A DNA stretch of 64,000 nucleotides from Paenibacillus ottowii (GTDB lineage: Bacteria; Bacillota; Bacilli; Paenibacillales; Paenibacillaceae), in contig NZ_VIJZ01000004.1 of NCBI RefSeq assembly GCF_006874425.1, positions 372,001 through 436,000 of the forward strand, read 5' to 3'. The notes under the pieces are model-generated. The model was not told the DNA's origin and did no database searches. It saw only the letters and a program-made list of their open reading frames with translations. Shown here piece after piece: positions 38,201 to 47,245 of this stretch (within the stretch, counting starts at the first letter, position 1; the number at the start of each line of letters is the position of its first letter). Both the position numbers and the translations under genes were made by a program.

Positions 38201-39604
38201 TCTGGTGAATATCAACCTGTTGCCCATAACTATACGAAAGTACTGTTTGGTGAAAAAAGTGTTTTCCGTGCAGGAACTATTGGTACAGTTGCTGAAAAAA
38301 CGGCGTTTGGTTTTGCCAAAAAATATGAAGAAGCACATCATAAAAAATGGCGCGGAGCTGAGCTGAACAGGCTGGCTTCTGGTTGCACGGGTGTAAAACG
38401 CAGCACCGGACAGCATCCGGGCGGGATCGTGGTTGTTCCCGATTATATTGAGGTCGAGGACATTACACCGGTGCAGTACCCGGCTGATGATACGAGCTCG
38501 GAATGGAAAACGACGCATTTTGATTATCACGCCTTTGATGCGAACTTACTCAAGCTCGATATTCTGGGCCATGATGATCCGACCATGATGAGAATGCTCC
38601 AGGATTTGACCGGGGTCGATCCTACGACCATTCCGATGAATGATCCCAAGGTGATGAGCATGTTCAACTCGACGGAGGCGCTCGGTGTAACACCACAGCA
38701 AATCCGCACGCCTGTCGCCACCTATGGTGTACCAGAGATGGGGACAAAATTTGTACGCCAGATGCTGGTAGAATCGCAGCCGAGTTCTTTTGCCGATTTA
38801 CTGCAAATTTCCGGTTTGTCTCACGGTACGGGGGTATGGCTGGGGAACGCACAAGAGTTGATTAAAAATAATACATGCAACATCAAGACCGTAATTGGTT
38901 GTCGGGATGATATCATGCTGTTTTTGATTTATAAGGCAGGGATGGATGCAGGTCTGGCCTTTAAAATTACGGAGAGCGTGCGTAAAGGTAAAGGGCTTAG
39001 TGCCGAATGGATTGAAGAAATGAAAAAATGCAAGGTACCGCAGTGGTACATTGATTCTTGTCTGAAAATCCAATACATGTTCCCGAAGGCGCATGCCGCA
39101 GCCTATGTTATTTCAGCGGTGCGTACGGCGTACTTTAAGCTATATCATCCGATTGAGTACTATGCAACTTACTTCTCCGTACGTGCAGCCGATTTTGATA
39201 TTGATCTGTGCTGTCAGGGGTATGATGCGATCGCACGGAAAATTGTCGAAATTGAGCAGCTTGGTTTTCAGGCCCCACCTAAAGAAAAGGGAATGCTTCC
39301 GATCCTGGAGATGGCTCTGGAAATGACGGCTCGCGGGTTTAGTTTTAAATCCATTGACTTGTACCGTTCCGAAGCGACTCGTTTCAAAGTGGACGGGGAC
39401 TCGCTCATTCCTCCATTCGGAGCCCTGCAGGGTATTGGAGAGAATGCGGCACGTAACATCGCAGCTGCCCGTGAGCAGGGTGAATTTTTGTCTGTTGAGG
39501 ATTTTCAACAGAAATCGAAGGCTAGTAAAACCATTGTCGAAATGCTGTCCCAAATGGGTTGCTTTCGAGGTCTGCCAGAGAGTAATCAGCTGTCTCTCTT
39601 TTAA
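35288..39604 (+). CDS. polC: DNA polymerase III alpha subunit, PolC type
   Basis: The replicative polymerase of low-GC Gram-positives (1438 residues). In order: N-terminal domain, OB fold (about 225-320), PHP domain in two parts (VEFHLHTKMSAMDAV; AVTDHGGVQCYPDA), an inserted 3'-5' exonuclease (FDIETTGL, AHNARFDVGF, HRAIDDT), then the C-family polymerase with a zinc site (YICRNPECRHSEW and NCPNCGGK), VPDIDLNFSG as catalytic-loop aspartates, and thumb/fingers. ATG 35288 follows GGGGGGAGAG; the in-frame start at 35267 precedes that SD. Its place after rseP-proS is the standard Bacillus order. Confidence 0.98.
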   Translation: MGGAEEKRKRLELLMKQVVMPAGVVDPYFLDGWIDQVEISRANKDWKITIAKETLVPAQVYRTFCIQVQEKMSHIAKITFRFQYGEQVQPGDIIGEYWKLFLEWVHREIPSVNGWMNRAVHEWEDGLLLLTMSDSMSLELARKKQIDQAIIKFYDKYFGLSMRIKVQVGESNQEALQEFQEKKMQEEREVIQQMMESMEAEMPPLEEEEGDVRLQFGYDIKEPAIPMQEIQDEEKKVTLQGTIFGLDSKELRNGSTLFTYYLTDFSDSLQMKMFAKTKEDLKILSLLANGKWVKVRGRVEYDRFMQIPELVMIPSDLVEVQAPPGRKDNAEEKRVEFHLHTKMSAMDAVASIDQYVKTAAKWGHKAIAVTDHGGVQCYPDAAKAAKKNGIKMIYGIEANVVNDAVEVVMQAQPLNLKTATYVVFDIETTGLSVTQNKIIEIAAVKMHEGKEIDRYATFVNPHERIPYNIQQLTNINDEMVKDAPDVEPVMKEFVAFAGDAVLVAHNARFDVGFIQATLRKMGLPEMTNPVLDTLELARLLFPTLKNHRLNTLTAKYKVALESHHRAIDDTVALAEVLNGLLHDAEQIKGFKMLDRLNDYVGKDLSTVRPFHCCIYALNPVGKKNLYKLVSMSHTEYFKRVPCIPKSKLSTMRDGLLIISGCEKGEFFEAVLNKSEEEAEEIAQFYDVLEIQPLTMYMHLVEKQLVSGPDAIKTAIRKVCEIGKRLDKPVIATGNVHYLETRDKLYRDITIHGITGFSPLKDIRKPDAHLRTTDEMLAEFEFLGEEKAYEVVVTNTSELADRFEELELFPDKLFTPLLDGADEEIRNTCYETAQSIYGEPLPEVVVARLEKELEPIIKYGFSANYLISERLVKKSNQDGYLVGSRGSVGSSVVATFLGISEVNPLPAHYICRNPECRHSEWFLDGSVPSGFDLPDKNCPNCGGKLKGEGQDIPFETFLGFKGDKVPDIDLNFSGEYQPVAHNYTKVLFGEKSVFRAGTIGTVAEKTAFGFAKKYEEAHHKKWRGAELNRLASGCTGVKRSTGQHPGGIVVVPDYIEVEDITPVQYPADDTSSEWKTTHFDYHAFDANLLKLDILGHDDPTMMRMLQDLTGVDPTTIPMNDPKVMSMFNSTEALGVTPQQIRTPVATYGVPEMGTKFVRQMLVESQPSSFADLLQISGLSHGTGVWLGNAQELIKNNTCNIKTVIGCRDDIMLFLIYKAGMDAGLAFKITESVRKGKGLSAEWIEEMKKCKVPQWYIDSCLKIQYMFPKAHAAAYVISAVRTAYFKLYHPIEYYATYFSVRAADFDIDLCCQGYDAIARKIVEIEQLGFQAPPKEKGMLPILEMALEMTARGFSFKSIDLYRSEATRFKVDGDSLIPPFGALQGIGENAARNIAAAREQGEFLSVEDFQQKSKASKTIVEMLSQMGCFRGLPESNQLSLF

Positions 39605-39633
39605 GCAGAACCACAGTAGTCAAGCTCTGGCAC

Positions 39634-39662
39634 TTGTCACATAACTACGGTTATGTTATAAT
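39634..39662 (+). promoter_or_regulatory. Sigma-A-type promoter for the rimP-nusA-infB operon
   Basis: TTGTCA (39634-39639), 17-base spacer, TATAAT (39657-39662). The spacer itself contains an inverted repeat, CATAAC-TACG-GTTATG (39640-39655). The start site would be near 39669, leaving a leader of about 245 bases before rimP. Confidence 0.72.
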
Positions 39663-39697
39663 TTTTTTGGTAATCATGGAGATAAAACCGTTGCTAA

Positions 39698-39721
39698 AAA
39701 GAGTGGGGAAACCCACTCTTT
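39698..39721 (+). other. Leader hairpin upstream of rimP
   Basis: AAAGAGTGGG (39698-39707), GNRA-type loop GAAA, CCCACTCTTT (39712-39721): a perfect 10-bp stem. The following bases (ACTGTTTGATA) are not a strong U run. It could be an attenuator near the start of the nusA operon transcript. The rest of 39722-39914 shows no convincing gene; the 94-codon frame there lacks an SD and family features. Confidence 0.6.
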
Positions 39722-39914
39722 ACTGTTTGATATACAGTTACAACGTGAATAAAAGGGTATTTTTGGGCAGGAAGCTGGTACGCCGGTTTATTTGCAGTGA
39801 GCCCAAAATGAACATTACATCAAATGGAAATGCCGGTGATGGAGAAGCATTGCCCAAGGCAATAGGGTATCTCTTTTTCACCACAGGAAAGTTCACTTTT
39901 GGAGGTTATAATCT

Positions 39915-40376
39915 TTGAGCACACCAAAGATCAAATCAGTAGTAGAAGAAATGGCCCAACCTTACCTCGATGAGCATGGTTTTGAACTGGTCGATGTCGA
40001 GTATGTCAAAGAGGGCAGCAATTGGTTTCTTCGCGTTTTTGTAGATAAAGACGGAGGAATTGATCTGGACGACTGTAGTATGATCAGTGAATATTTGGGT
40101 CAAAAGCTGGATGAAAATGACCCTGTTTCTACAGCGTATTTTCTGGAGGTGTCTTCACCAGGCGCCGAGAGACCGCTGAAAAAAGCGGAGGATGTTACTA
40201 AAGCGGTAGGCAAAAACGTATTCGTTACTACATACGAGCCGATTAACGGTCTGAAGGAATTCGAAGGCCGTTTGCTTTCTTTTGAAGATGGGGAACTCAC
40301 CGTCCAAAGCGGACAAAAGAAGCATACCATTCCTTATGACAAGGTAGCTGGTGCGAGGCTCGCGATCATATTTTAA
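39915..40376 (+). CDS. rimP: Ribosome maturation factor RimP
   Basis: Assists 30S maturation. The 153-residue two-domain protein shows VVEEMAQPYLDEHGFELVDV, WFLRVFVDKDGGIDLDDC and LEVSSPGAERPLKK, the family core. TTG 39915 is supported by GGAGGTTATAATC immediately upstream. First gene of the nusA-infB operon, followed about 100 bases later by nusA. Confidence 0.95.
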   Translation: MSTPKIKSVVEEMAQPYLDEHGFELVDVEYVKEGSNWFLRVFVDKDGGIDLDDCSMISEYLGQKLDENDPVSTAYFLEVSSPGAERPLKKAEDVTKAVGKNVFVTTYEPINGLKEFEGRLLSFEDGELTVQSGQKKHTIPYDKVAGARLAIIF

Positions 40377-40478
40377 TTCAGATTTGATTGTTGCTGTTTG
40401 ATATGTACTACATGTATTTTTGCCTCGTGTGCCGACCAGCACGCAGGTGCCATCATTTGAAAGGGGGAGCAGGAATCC

Positions 40479-41576
40479 ATGAGTATGGATTTTATTGAAG
40501 CAATGAACGAGTTGGAAAGAGAAAAGGGGATCAGTAAGGACGTGCTGTTTGAGGCCATTGAAGCAGCCCTGATTTCCAGCTACAAACGGAATTTCAATAC
40601 TGCACAAAACGTGCGTGTTGATATGAACCGCAACTCGGGAGTCATTAAGGTATATGCCCGCAAGCTGATTGTTGAGGAGGTATTGGATCCTCGCACCGAG
40701 ATTTCGTTGCCGGCTGCCCGTGAGATTAACCCGCATTTTCAGTTGGAGGATATCGCTGAAATTGAAGTCACACCACGTGATTTTGGACGGATTGCTGCAC
40801 AAACAGCGAAGCAGGTCGTGACCCAACGTATTCGCGAAGCGGAACGGGGACTGATCTACAACAAGTTTGTGGACAAGGAAGAGGACATTGTAACAGGAAC
40901 TGTACAGCGTCAAGACCCACGTAATATTTATATTGATCTTGGCAAGGTGGAAGCGGTTCTCCCGTTGAGTGAGCTGATGCCTAATGAGAAGTTTAACCAT
41001 CTGGATCGGATTAAGGCTTATATTACCAAGGTGGAGAACACAACTAAAGGACCGCAAATTATGCTGTCCCGATCACATCCGGGTCTGCTTAAGCGTTTGT
41101 TCGAACTCGAAGTGCCTGAAATTTTTGACGGTGTTGTAGAGATTCGTTCCGTAGCGCGTGAAGCAGGCTTCCGTTCTAAAATCGCAGTTCATTCTCGTAA
41201 CGCCGAGGTTGATCCGGTAGGTTCTTGTGTGGGACCAAGAGGAACGCGCGTACAGACCATTGTAAACGAGCTGCGTGGCGAAAAAATCGACATTGTACGC
41301 TATTCTGATAATGTTGATGAATACGTGGCTAATGCTTTGAGTCCGTCCAAGGTGCTTGAAGTACAGGTATTTGAAGAAGAAAAAATGGCGCGTGTCATAG
41401 TGCCTGATTATCAGCTTTCGCTGGCGATTGGTATCAAAGGGCAAAATGCTCGCCTTGCTGCCAAGCTGACTGGGTGGAAAATTGATATTAAGAGTGAAAC
41501 ACAGGCGGAGGAAGAGTTCGGCAGACCGAGAACATCCACCGATGAAATGCATCAGGATTCCGTTTCTGTAGATTAA
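40479..41576 (+). CDS. nusA: Transcription elongation/termination factor NusA
   Basis: Binds RNA polymerase and nascent RNA to modulate pausing, termination and antitermination. 365 residues: N-terminal polymerase-binding domain (FIEAMNELEREKGISKDVLF), S1 domain (about 135-200, VTGTVQRQDPRNIYIDLGK), KH1 (GSCVGPRGTRVQTIVNEL) and KH2 (LAIGIKGQNARLAAKLTGWK). There is no C-terminal acidic repeat, as usual for Bacillota. ATG 40479 has AAAGGGGGAG upstream. Confidence 0.97.
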   Translation: MSMDFIEAMNELEREKGISKDVLFEAIEAALISSYKRNFNTAQNVRVDMNRNSGVIKVYARKLIVEEVLDPRTEISLPAAREINPHFQLEDIAEIEVTPRDFGRIAAQTAKQVVTQRIREAERGLIYNKFVDKEEDIVTGTVQRQDPRNIYIDLGKVEAVLPLSELMPNEKFNHLDRIKAYITKVENTTKGPQIMLSRSHPGLLKRLFELEVPEIFDGVVEIRSVAREAGFRSKIAVHSRNAEVDPVGSCVGPRGTRVQTIVNELRGEKIDIVRYSDNVDEYVANALSPSKVLEVQVFEEEKMARVIVPDYQLSLAIGIKGQNARLAAKLTGWKIDIKSETQAEEEFGRPRTSTDEMHQDSVSVD

Positions 41577-41599
41577 GCGGAGTGTAGGGGGGTTAATGC

Positions 41600-41908
41600 A
41601 TGAAACAGAGAAAGATACCTTTGCGTAAATGTGTCGCCTGTCATGAAATGATGCCAAAGAAGCAGTTAATCCGTGTCGTCAAAACCCCTGAGGACGAAGT
41701 GTTGATTGACTTGACTGGCAAAAAGTCGGGACGCGGCGCTTACTTGTGCGGCAAAGCCGCCTGCTTCAAGCTGGCTCAAAAGAGCAAGGCACTGGATCGA
41801 GCATTGAAGCACTCGGTCCATCCTGATATTTATGAGCAGCTGAGTCGTGATTTTGCTGCCGTCGAGGAAGAATTCCTGGCGGCACAAGGCAGCGTGCAGG
41901 ATGAATAA
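41600..41908 (+). CDS. ylxR: YlxR family RNA-binding protein (RnpM)
   Basis: A 102-residue protein with the DUF448/YlxR signature: RKCVACHEMMPKKQLIRVV at the start and GRGAYLCGKAACFKLAQKSK in the middle. In B. subtilis the homologue has been linked to RNase P modulation (RnpM) and to transcriptional effects; either is inference here. SD AGGGGGG; its 3' end overlaps ylxQ by eight bases. Confidence 0.93.
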   Translation: MKQRKIPLRKCVACHEMMPKKQLIRVVKTPEDEVLIDLTGKKSGRGAYLCGKAACFKLAQKSKALDRALKHSVHPDIYEQLSRDFAAVEEEFLAAQGSVQDE

Positions 41909-42224
41909 GGCGCTGTCTGGATTGGGGCTTGCCATGAGAGCCGGCAAGCTGCTAACAGGTGATGAGATCGTTTATAAAGCGATCAGGTCTTCAGAAGCCA
42001 AGCTGGTCATTCTTGCTAAAGATGCTTCAATGAATACTCAAAAGAAATTCCGCGACAAATGCGGAACGTACAAAATCCCCTTATTGATAGGATTTGACCG
42101 GGAAAGCTTGGGAAGCAGCATCGGCAAACCTGAACGGGTCGTGCTGGCTGTGACGGATCAAGGATTCGCGAAATTGATCATGAAACATGCGGGGATAATG
42201 TCGGAGGTGGAGTATATTGAGTAA
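41901..42224 (+). CDS. ylxQ: L7Ae-family ribosomal-like protein YlxQ
   Basis: A 107-residue L7Ae/L30e-fold RNA-binding protein, the standard partner of ylxR between nusA and infB; expected to bind K-turn-type RNA. Core pattern: [51 protein letters not shown] 41901 lies inside the end of ylxR; GTGCAGG is a weak SD. An upstream in-frame extension to 41847 overlaps ylxR further and is not needed. Confidence 0.92.
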   Translation: MNKALSGLGLAMRAGKLLTGDEIVYKAIRSSEAKLVILAKDASMNTQKKFRDKCGTYKIPLLIGFDRESLGSSIGKPERVVLAVTDQGFAKLIMKHAGIMSEVEYIE

Positions 42225-44745
42225 ACAAGAAAGCAAAGACAAAGTGCGGGTATACGAATACGCCAAATCGTTAAACATGAGCAGCAAAGAAATTATCACC
42301 ATTCTTAAACGGCTGGATATTCCCGTAAACAACCATATGAGCGTCATGGAACATGATGCCGTAGGTAAAGTGGAAAATTTTTTTAAAAATATTAAATCCA
42401 ATGCTGCGGTCAAGCAAGGCGAAGCAGGCACGGCGCAAGTAAGCTCGAATCAGACCGGTTCAAGCCAGAATAGTAATCAGTCAACGGAGCAAACCAAAAA
42501 TCAACAGGAAAAGCAGGTAAGTATGAATAGGACAAACAACAACCAAAACAGTAACCGAAGTAGCGCTCCAAAAGCGCAAAGCAGTCAGCAGGGCGGTCAA
42601 AACCGCAGTCAACAAAGTTCTAGTAGACCAGGCGGCCAGCAAGGCGCTCAGAACCGTAGCAACGGTCAACAGCAGGGAGGACAACAGCGTACTGGTAGCA
42701 ATAACACAGGTTCACGTCCTCAGGGAAGCAGCCAGGGTGGTTCGGCAGTAAGAACTTCCTCTTCTGCAGGAAGCAACAATTCGAACCGCAGTGGTGGCAA
42801 CCGTACAGGTGGCAATTCCAACAACAGCGGTAACCGTTCCGGCCAAGGACGTTTTGACGATAATCGTCAAGGCGGAGGACGCGGTGGTAACGGTGGCCGT
42901 GGAGGCAACAACCGCGGGGGCAGCAATCGTGGTGGTAAATTCAACAACCGTGGTAAAGGTCAACAACAGGAGCGCCGCGAGAAAATCGACAACACGCCTA
43001 AGAAAATTATTGTGCGTGGTGAGATGACTGTAGGTGAAACAGCCAAGCTTCTTCATAAGGATGCTTCCGAAGTCATCAAAAAGCTGATTATGCTCGGAAC
43101 CATGGCGACCATCAACCAAGAACTAGATATGGACACTATTCTCTTGCTTGCTGGTGATTTCGGCGTTGAGGTAGAAGTGAAAATCCCAGTCGAAGAAGAT
43201 CGTTTTGAAACTGTGGAAGAAAATGACGATCCAGCAGATCTGAGAACACGTCCACCCGTTGTAACGATTATGGGGCACGTCGATCATGGTAAAACAACTT
43301 TGCTGGATGCCATTCGTTCAACAAATGTAACCGGTGGCGAAGCTGGTGGTATTACACAGCATATTGGTGCCTACCAAGTTGAAATTAACGGCAAAAAAAT
43401 CACTTTCTTGGATACACCGGGTCACGAAGCCTTTACCGCTATGCGTGCACGTGGTGCGCAAGTAACAGATATGACGATTATTGTGGTTGCAGCTGATGAC
43501 GGTGTTATGCCACAAACCGTTGAAGCTATTAGCCATGCTAAAGCAGCGGGTCTACCAATCATCGTAGCTGTAAACAAGATCGACAAACCGGATGCCAACC
43601 CGGACAAAGTAAAGCAAGAACTCACAGAATATGAATTGGTACCTGAAGAGTGGGGCGGCGATACAATTTTCGTCAACGTTTCCGCTAAACAAAGAATGGG
43701 TCTGGAAGATCTGCTTGAAATGATTCTGCTCGTAGCTGAAGTGAACGAGTACAAAGCGAATCCAGATAAACGGGCACGTGGTACCATTATTGAGGCTGAG
43801 CTGGATAAAGGTCGCGGTTCTGTAGCCCGTATTCTCGTCCAAAACGGTACACTGAAAGTCGGCGATGCTTTCGTAGCAGGTAACTGCTTCGGACGTGTAC
43901 GTGCTATGGTCAACGATAAAGGCCGTCGTCTTAAGGAAGCAGGTCCTTCCACTCCAGTTGAAATTACTGGTTTGACAGAAGTTCCACTTGCTGGCGATCC
44001 GTTCATGGTGTTTGAGGATGAGCGCAAAGCTCGTGCTATCGCTGACAAACGTGCGATTACACAACGTCAATCTGATCTGGGCAGCAATACCCGCGTAACG
44101 CTGGATGACCTGTTCCAACACATCAAGGATGGCGAGATGAAGGATCTGAACGTCATTATTAAAGGTGACGTACAAGGTTCTGTCGAAGCGTTGAAAGGCT
44201 CCTTGAACAAGATTGAAGTTGAAGGTGTACGCGTTAAAATTCTTCACAGTGGTGCAGGTGCAATCACCGAATCCGATATTATTTTGGCTGCGGCATCCAA
44301 TGCCATTGTCATTGGCTTTAACGTTCGCCCTGATAATCAGGCGAAATCTACAGCGGAAGCTGAAAAAGTGGACATTCGTCTGCATCGCGTTATTTATAAT
44401 GTTATTGAAGAGATCGAGCAGGCTATGAAAGGCATGCTGGACCCTGAATATAAGGAAAATGTGATCGGTCACGCTGAAGTTCGTAACGTGTTCAAAGTTA
44501 CTAAAGTCGGTACGATTGCTGGTTGTATGGTAACGTCTGGTAAAATTACCCGTACAGCAGAAGCACGTCTGATCCGTGACGGTATCGTGATTTTTGAAGG
44601 TAAAATTGACTCACTGAAACGCTTCAAGGACGACGCAAAAGAAGTTGCCCAAGGTTACGAATGTGGTATTACCCTTGATGGTTATAATGATGTTAAGGAA
44701 TCCGACATTATTGAAGCGTTCGTCATGGAAACAGTGGAGCGCTAA
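42217..44745 (+). CDS. infB: Translation initiation factor IF-2 with RGG/Asn-rich N-terminal region
   Basis: A GTPase that brings initiator tRNA to the 30S subunit. 842 residues: a short N-terminal IF2-N helix module ([20 protein letters not shown]), then about 190 residues of Asn/Gln/Ser/Gly and RGG-type low complexity (about 65-255), a second IF2-N module, the G domain ([29 protein letters not shown]) and domains II-IV. TTG 42217 is set by CGGAGGTGG and overlaps ylxQ. The GTPase part is ordinary; the linker composition is not. Confidence 0.97.
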   Translation: MSKQESKDKVRVYEYAKSLNMSSKEIITILKRLDIPVNNHMSVMEHDAVGKVENFFKNIKSNAAVKQGEAGTAQVSSNQTGSSQNSNQSTEQTKNQQEKQVSMNRTNNNQNSNRSSAPKAQSSQQGGQNRSQQSSSRPGGQQGAQNRSNGQQQGGQQRTGSNNTGSRPQGSSQGGSAVRTSSSAGSNNSNRSGGNRTGGNSNNSGNRSGQGRFDDNRQGGGRGGNGGRGGNNRGGSNRGGKFNNRGKGQQQERREKIDNTPKKIIVRGEMTVGETAKLLHKDASEVIKKLIMLGTMATINQELDMDTILLLAGDFGVEVEVKIPVEEDRFETVEENDDPADLRTRPPVVTIMGHVDHGKTTLLDAIRSTNVTGGEAGGITQHIGAYQVEINGKKITFLDTPGHEAFTAMRARGAQVTDMTIIVVAADDGVMPQTVEAISHAKAAGLPIIVAVNKIDKPDANPDKVKQELTEYELVPEEWGGDTIFVNVSAKQRMGLEDLLEMILLVAEVNEYKANPDKRARGTIIEAELDKGRGSVARILVQNGTLKVGDAFVAGNCFGRVRAMVNDKGRRLKEAGPSTPVEITGLTEVPLAGDPFMVFEDERKARAIADKRAITQRQSDLGSNTRVTLDDLFQHIKDGEMKDLNVIIKGDVQGSVEALKGSLNKIEVEGVRVKILHSGAGAITESDIILAAASNAIVIGFNVRPDNQAKSTAEAEKVDIRLHRVIYNVIEEIEQAMKGMLDPEYKENVIGHAEVRNVFKVTKVGTIAGCMVTSGKITRTAEARLIRDGIVIFEGKIDSLKRFKDDAKEVAQGYECGITLDGYNDVKESDIIEAFVMETVER

Positions 44746-44765
44746 CGGCAGAGGGGTGAGCATCC

Positions 44766-45116
44766 ATGGCTAAAATACGTACAGGTCGAGTTGGCGAGCA
44801 GATTAAGAAGGAGCTAAGCCTACTTATACAGACCGAATTAAAAGACCCACGTATCGGTTTTATTACGGTAACGGGTGTCGATGTGACAAACGATTTGTCC
44901 CAAGCGAAAGTATACTTGAGCGTACTTGGAGATGAAGAACAAAAAACTTCCTCCCTGAAGGCACTGGACAAAGCGAACGGTTATCTTCGTTCTGAACTTG
45001 GCAAACGGATACGACTTCGTCATATTCCTGAGCTGATTTTCAAAATTGACGAATCTATTGCTTACGGCAGCCGCATTGAAAAGCTGTTGAGTGATATCGA
45101 CAAGGACGAGAAATGA
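44766..45116 (+). CDS. rbfA: Ribosome-binding factor A
   Basis: A KH-fold 30S maturation factor, 116 residues. Family core: [58 protein letters not shown] 44766 lies after AGAGGGGTGAG. It is 20 bases after infB, the standard infB-rbfA pair. Confidence 0.97.
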   Translation: MAKIRTGRVGEQIKKELSLLIQTELKDPRIGFITVTGVDVTNDLSQAKVYLSVLGDEEQKTSSLKALDKANGYLRSELGKRIRLRHIPELIFKIDESIAYGSRIEKLLSDIDKDEK

Positions 45117-45171
45117 GAAAGAAATTTCTGTCAGTATGAAGAACCATGAACTGAATGTAAAGGAGACGGCA

Positions 45172-46149
45172 ATGCATACCTATGAACAGGCGCTTCAACA
45201 AGCGAAGGAATTTATTCTGGAGCATGATGATTACCTGATCGTATCGCATGTACAGCCGGACGGAGACGCAGTCAGCTCCACCGTAACGGTGGGCTGGCTT
45301 CTCTCATGTCTGGGGAAGAAATTTACCATGTTGAATGAGGGACCTATTCCTAAACGCATGGATTTTTTGTGGCATGCCGATAAGATTATGGATATGAGTC
45401 AACAACCGCCAGAACGGAAATACAACCGGATCATTTGTGTAGATTGTGCCGATTACCGTCGTGTTGGTTTGACAGAGCAGTTTTTTACGGAAGATGCCAT
45501 TATTCTGAATATTGATCACCATCCAACGAATGATGCTTATGGTACGGTTAATGTAATTAAGTCGGACGCTGCGGCAACAGCGGAGATACTGTTTGATTTA
45601 TTGGAAAAGTTTGCAGTAACCTGGGACGTTGATGTGGCAACGGCTGTATATACCGGTTTGCTAACGGATACAGGAGGTTTCCGCTACTCTAACACTTCAC
45701 CGAAAGTGATGTCTACGGTATCACAGCTTCTTGCTTACGGTGTGGATGGTCCATTTTTGTCCGAGAAATTACTTGAGGAAATGACATTTCCCCAAATGAA
45801 AGTGCTGACCAAGGCATTGCAAACGCTCACGATGTCGGAGGATGGGAAAGTTGCTTGGGTCGTTGTAACACCTGATGATATGGTGGAATGTGGTGCTGTA
45901 AATGAGGATTTGGAAGGCATTGTGAATTATCCAAGAAATATCCGTGGGGTTGAAGTAGGCATTTTCTTTAAAGTTATTAATGATCAAGCGGCCAAGGCAA
46001 GTTTGAGATCGGCAGGGAATGTTGATGTAGCTGCGCTGGCTCAATCCTTTGGGGGCGGTGGACATGTACGTGCGGCCGGCTGTCGGGTAGAGGGGAAGCT
46101 GGAAGATATCATCGAGACCGTTGTAGGGCGGGTGAAGTCTGAGCTATGA
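45172..46149 (+). CDS. nrnA: Bifunctional oligoribonuclease / pAp phosphatase NrnA
   Basis: A DHH-DHHA1 phosphoesterase that degrades nanoRNAs and 3'-phosphoadenosine 5'-phosphate. Motifs: VSHVQPDGDAVSS, VDCADYRRVG, NIDHHPTNDAYG (the DHH metal site), DTGGFRYSNT, and the DHHA1 GGGGHVRAAGCRV. The frame extends up to 45091 inside rbfA, but AAAGGAGA at 45159-45166 supports ATG 45172 and 325 residues, near the known length. Overlaps truB by four bases. Confidence 0.94.
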   Translation: MHTYEQALQQAKEFILEHDDYLIVSHVQPDGDAVSSTVTVGWLLSCLGKKFTMLNEGPIPKRMDFLWHADKIMDMSQQPPERKYNRIICVDCADYRRVGLTEQFFTEDAIILNIDHHPTNDAYGTVNVIKSDAAATAEILFDLLEKFAVTWDVDVATAVYTGLLTDTGGFRYSNTSPKVMSTVSQLLAYGVDGPFLSEKLLEEMTFPQMKVLTKALQTLTMSEDGKVAWVVVTPDDMVECGAVNEDLEGIVNYPRNIRGVEVGIFFKVINDQAAKASLRSAGNVDVAALAQSFGGGGHVRAAGCRVEGKLEDIIETVVGRVKSEL

Positions 46150-47084
46150 ATCCAATAAATAAGGGGCAGGCAGTATGGGAAGGTGTTCTTCCTGTGTATA
46201 AGCCTGCTGGATTTACCTCTCATGATGTAGTGGCCAAGGTTCGCCGTTTGTTGGGAATGAAGCGAATTGGACATACCGGAACGCTAGATCCACAGGTAAC
46301 CGGTGTACTGCCGTTGTGTCTGGGACGTACTACTCGAGTGGTGGAATATATGCAAGAGCGGCCCAAGGAGTACCAAGCTACACTGCGCTTAGGTATTGCT
46401 ACGGATACCGAAGACCTGACTGGGACAATTACAGAAGAGAGCGAACGTCCGGTTGAGGTGACCGAAATGGAAGCCAAAGCGGTTTTGGAACGTTTTGTTG
46501 GTGCGATTTCCCAAGTCCCGCCAATGTACTCTGCACTCAAAGTAGATGGAAAACGTTTATACGAGCTGGCTCGAGAAGGCAAAACTGTGGAGCGTAAAAG
46601 TCGTGAAGTGAGTATTTACGAGCTTGAAATGACAAGTTTTGCGAAGGTGGGACCGCATGTGGATATTTCTTTTCGTGCTTTATGCTCCAAAGGGACTTAT
46701 ATCCGTACACTATGTGTTGATATTGGCCGTGAATTGGGATATCCTTCTACGATGGTTAAGCTGGAGCGAACTATGTCTGCGGGAATTTCTGCGGAACATT
46801 GTTTAACATTCGAAGAAATTGAACGCTATGTAGCGGATGGAAGCCTGAGTGAGCGGCTTATTGCTACTGATAAAGCAATTGATTATATGCCAGAGCATAC
46901 AGTGGCTGAAGCCAAGGTAGCTGCGGCTTTGCAAGGTCAACGCTTGTCGCTTAGTATGATTTCACCACCGGTAACGGACAGCCAACCATTCCGGCTATAT
47001 AAAGAGGATAAAACCTTTTTAGGCATATATGGACGGGATGAATCAGGCGCAATCGCCCCAATTAAAGTTTTTTTAAGCGTATAG
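46146..47084 (+). CDS. truB: tRNA pseudouridine(55) synthase TruB
   Basis: Makes pseudouridine 55 in the T arm of tRNAs. Catalytic D48 lies in IGHTGTLDPQVTGVLPL; YKPAGFTSHDVV and the KGTYIRTLCVDIG segment are typical. Length 312 includes the C-terminal PUA-like region. The ATGA overlap with nrnA indicates coupling. It is the last gene of the rimP operon; a spacer with its own promoter precedes ribF. Confidence 0.97.
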   Translation: MNPINKGQAVWEGVLPVYKPAGFTSHDVVAKVRRLLGMKRIGHTGTLDPQVTGVLPLCLGRTTRVVEYMQERPKEYQATLRLGIATDTEDLTGTITEESERPVEVTEMEAKAVLERFVGAISQVPPMYSALKVDGKRLYELAREGKTVERKSREVSIYELEMTSFAKVGPHVDISFRALCSKGTYIRTLCVDIGRELGYPSTMVKLERTMSAGISAEHCLTFEEIERYVADGSLSERLIATDKAIDYMPEHTVAEAKVAAALQGQRLSLSMISPPVTDSQPFRLYKEDKTFLGIYGRDESGAIAPIKVFLSV

Positions 47085-47197
47085 AATTTACAAATTCTCA
47101 GCGGAGCTGAACCATTCTATAATCGTCAGAAAACTTCCCCTAGGCACGGTTAGGCTTCCGTGAAATTATGCCTAAAGACGTTTTTCACCATGAATTG

Positions 47198-47206
47198 TGC
47201 TATAAT
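47198..47206 (+). promoter_or_regulatory. Extended -10 promoter element for ribF
   Basis: TGCTATAAT is a full extended -10. The -35 region at the right distance (around 47177-47183, GACGTTT) is weak. The upstream part of the spacer has complementary segments (TAGGCACGG with CCGTG...TGCCTA, 47139-47176) that could fold. Confidence 0.5.
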
Positions 47207-47245
47207 TTTTGACGAAGTTAGTCAAATGATGTGAAATGCAGGTGA

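Noticed and set aside
39634..39918. 94-codon plus-strand frame before rimP
   Set aside because: Starts within the promoter of the rimP operon, so its first codons would not be in the transcript; no SD and no family match.
40155..41057. 300-codon minus-strand frame across rimP and nusA
   Set aside because: Crosses two well-supported genes and their spacer; no start signal and no family features.
43552..44472. 306-codon minus-strand frame inside infB
   Set aside because: Lies entirely opposite conserved IF-2 domains, has no SD or recognisable motif, and its composition reflects the opposite strand.
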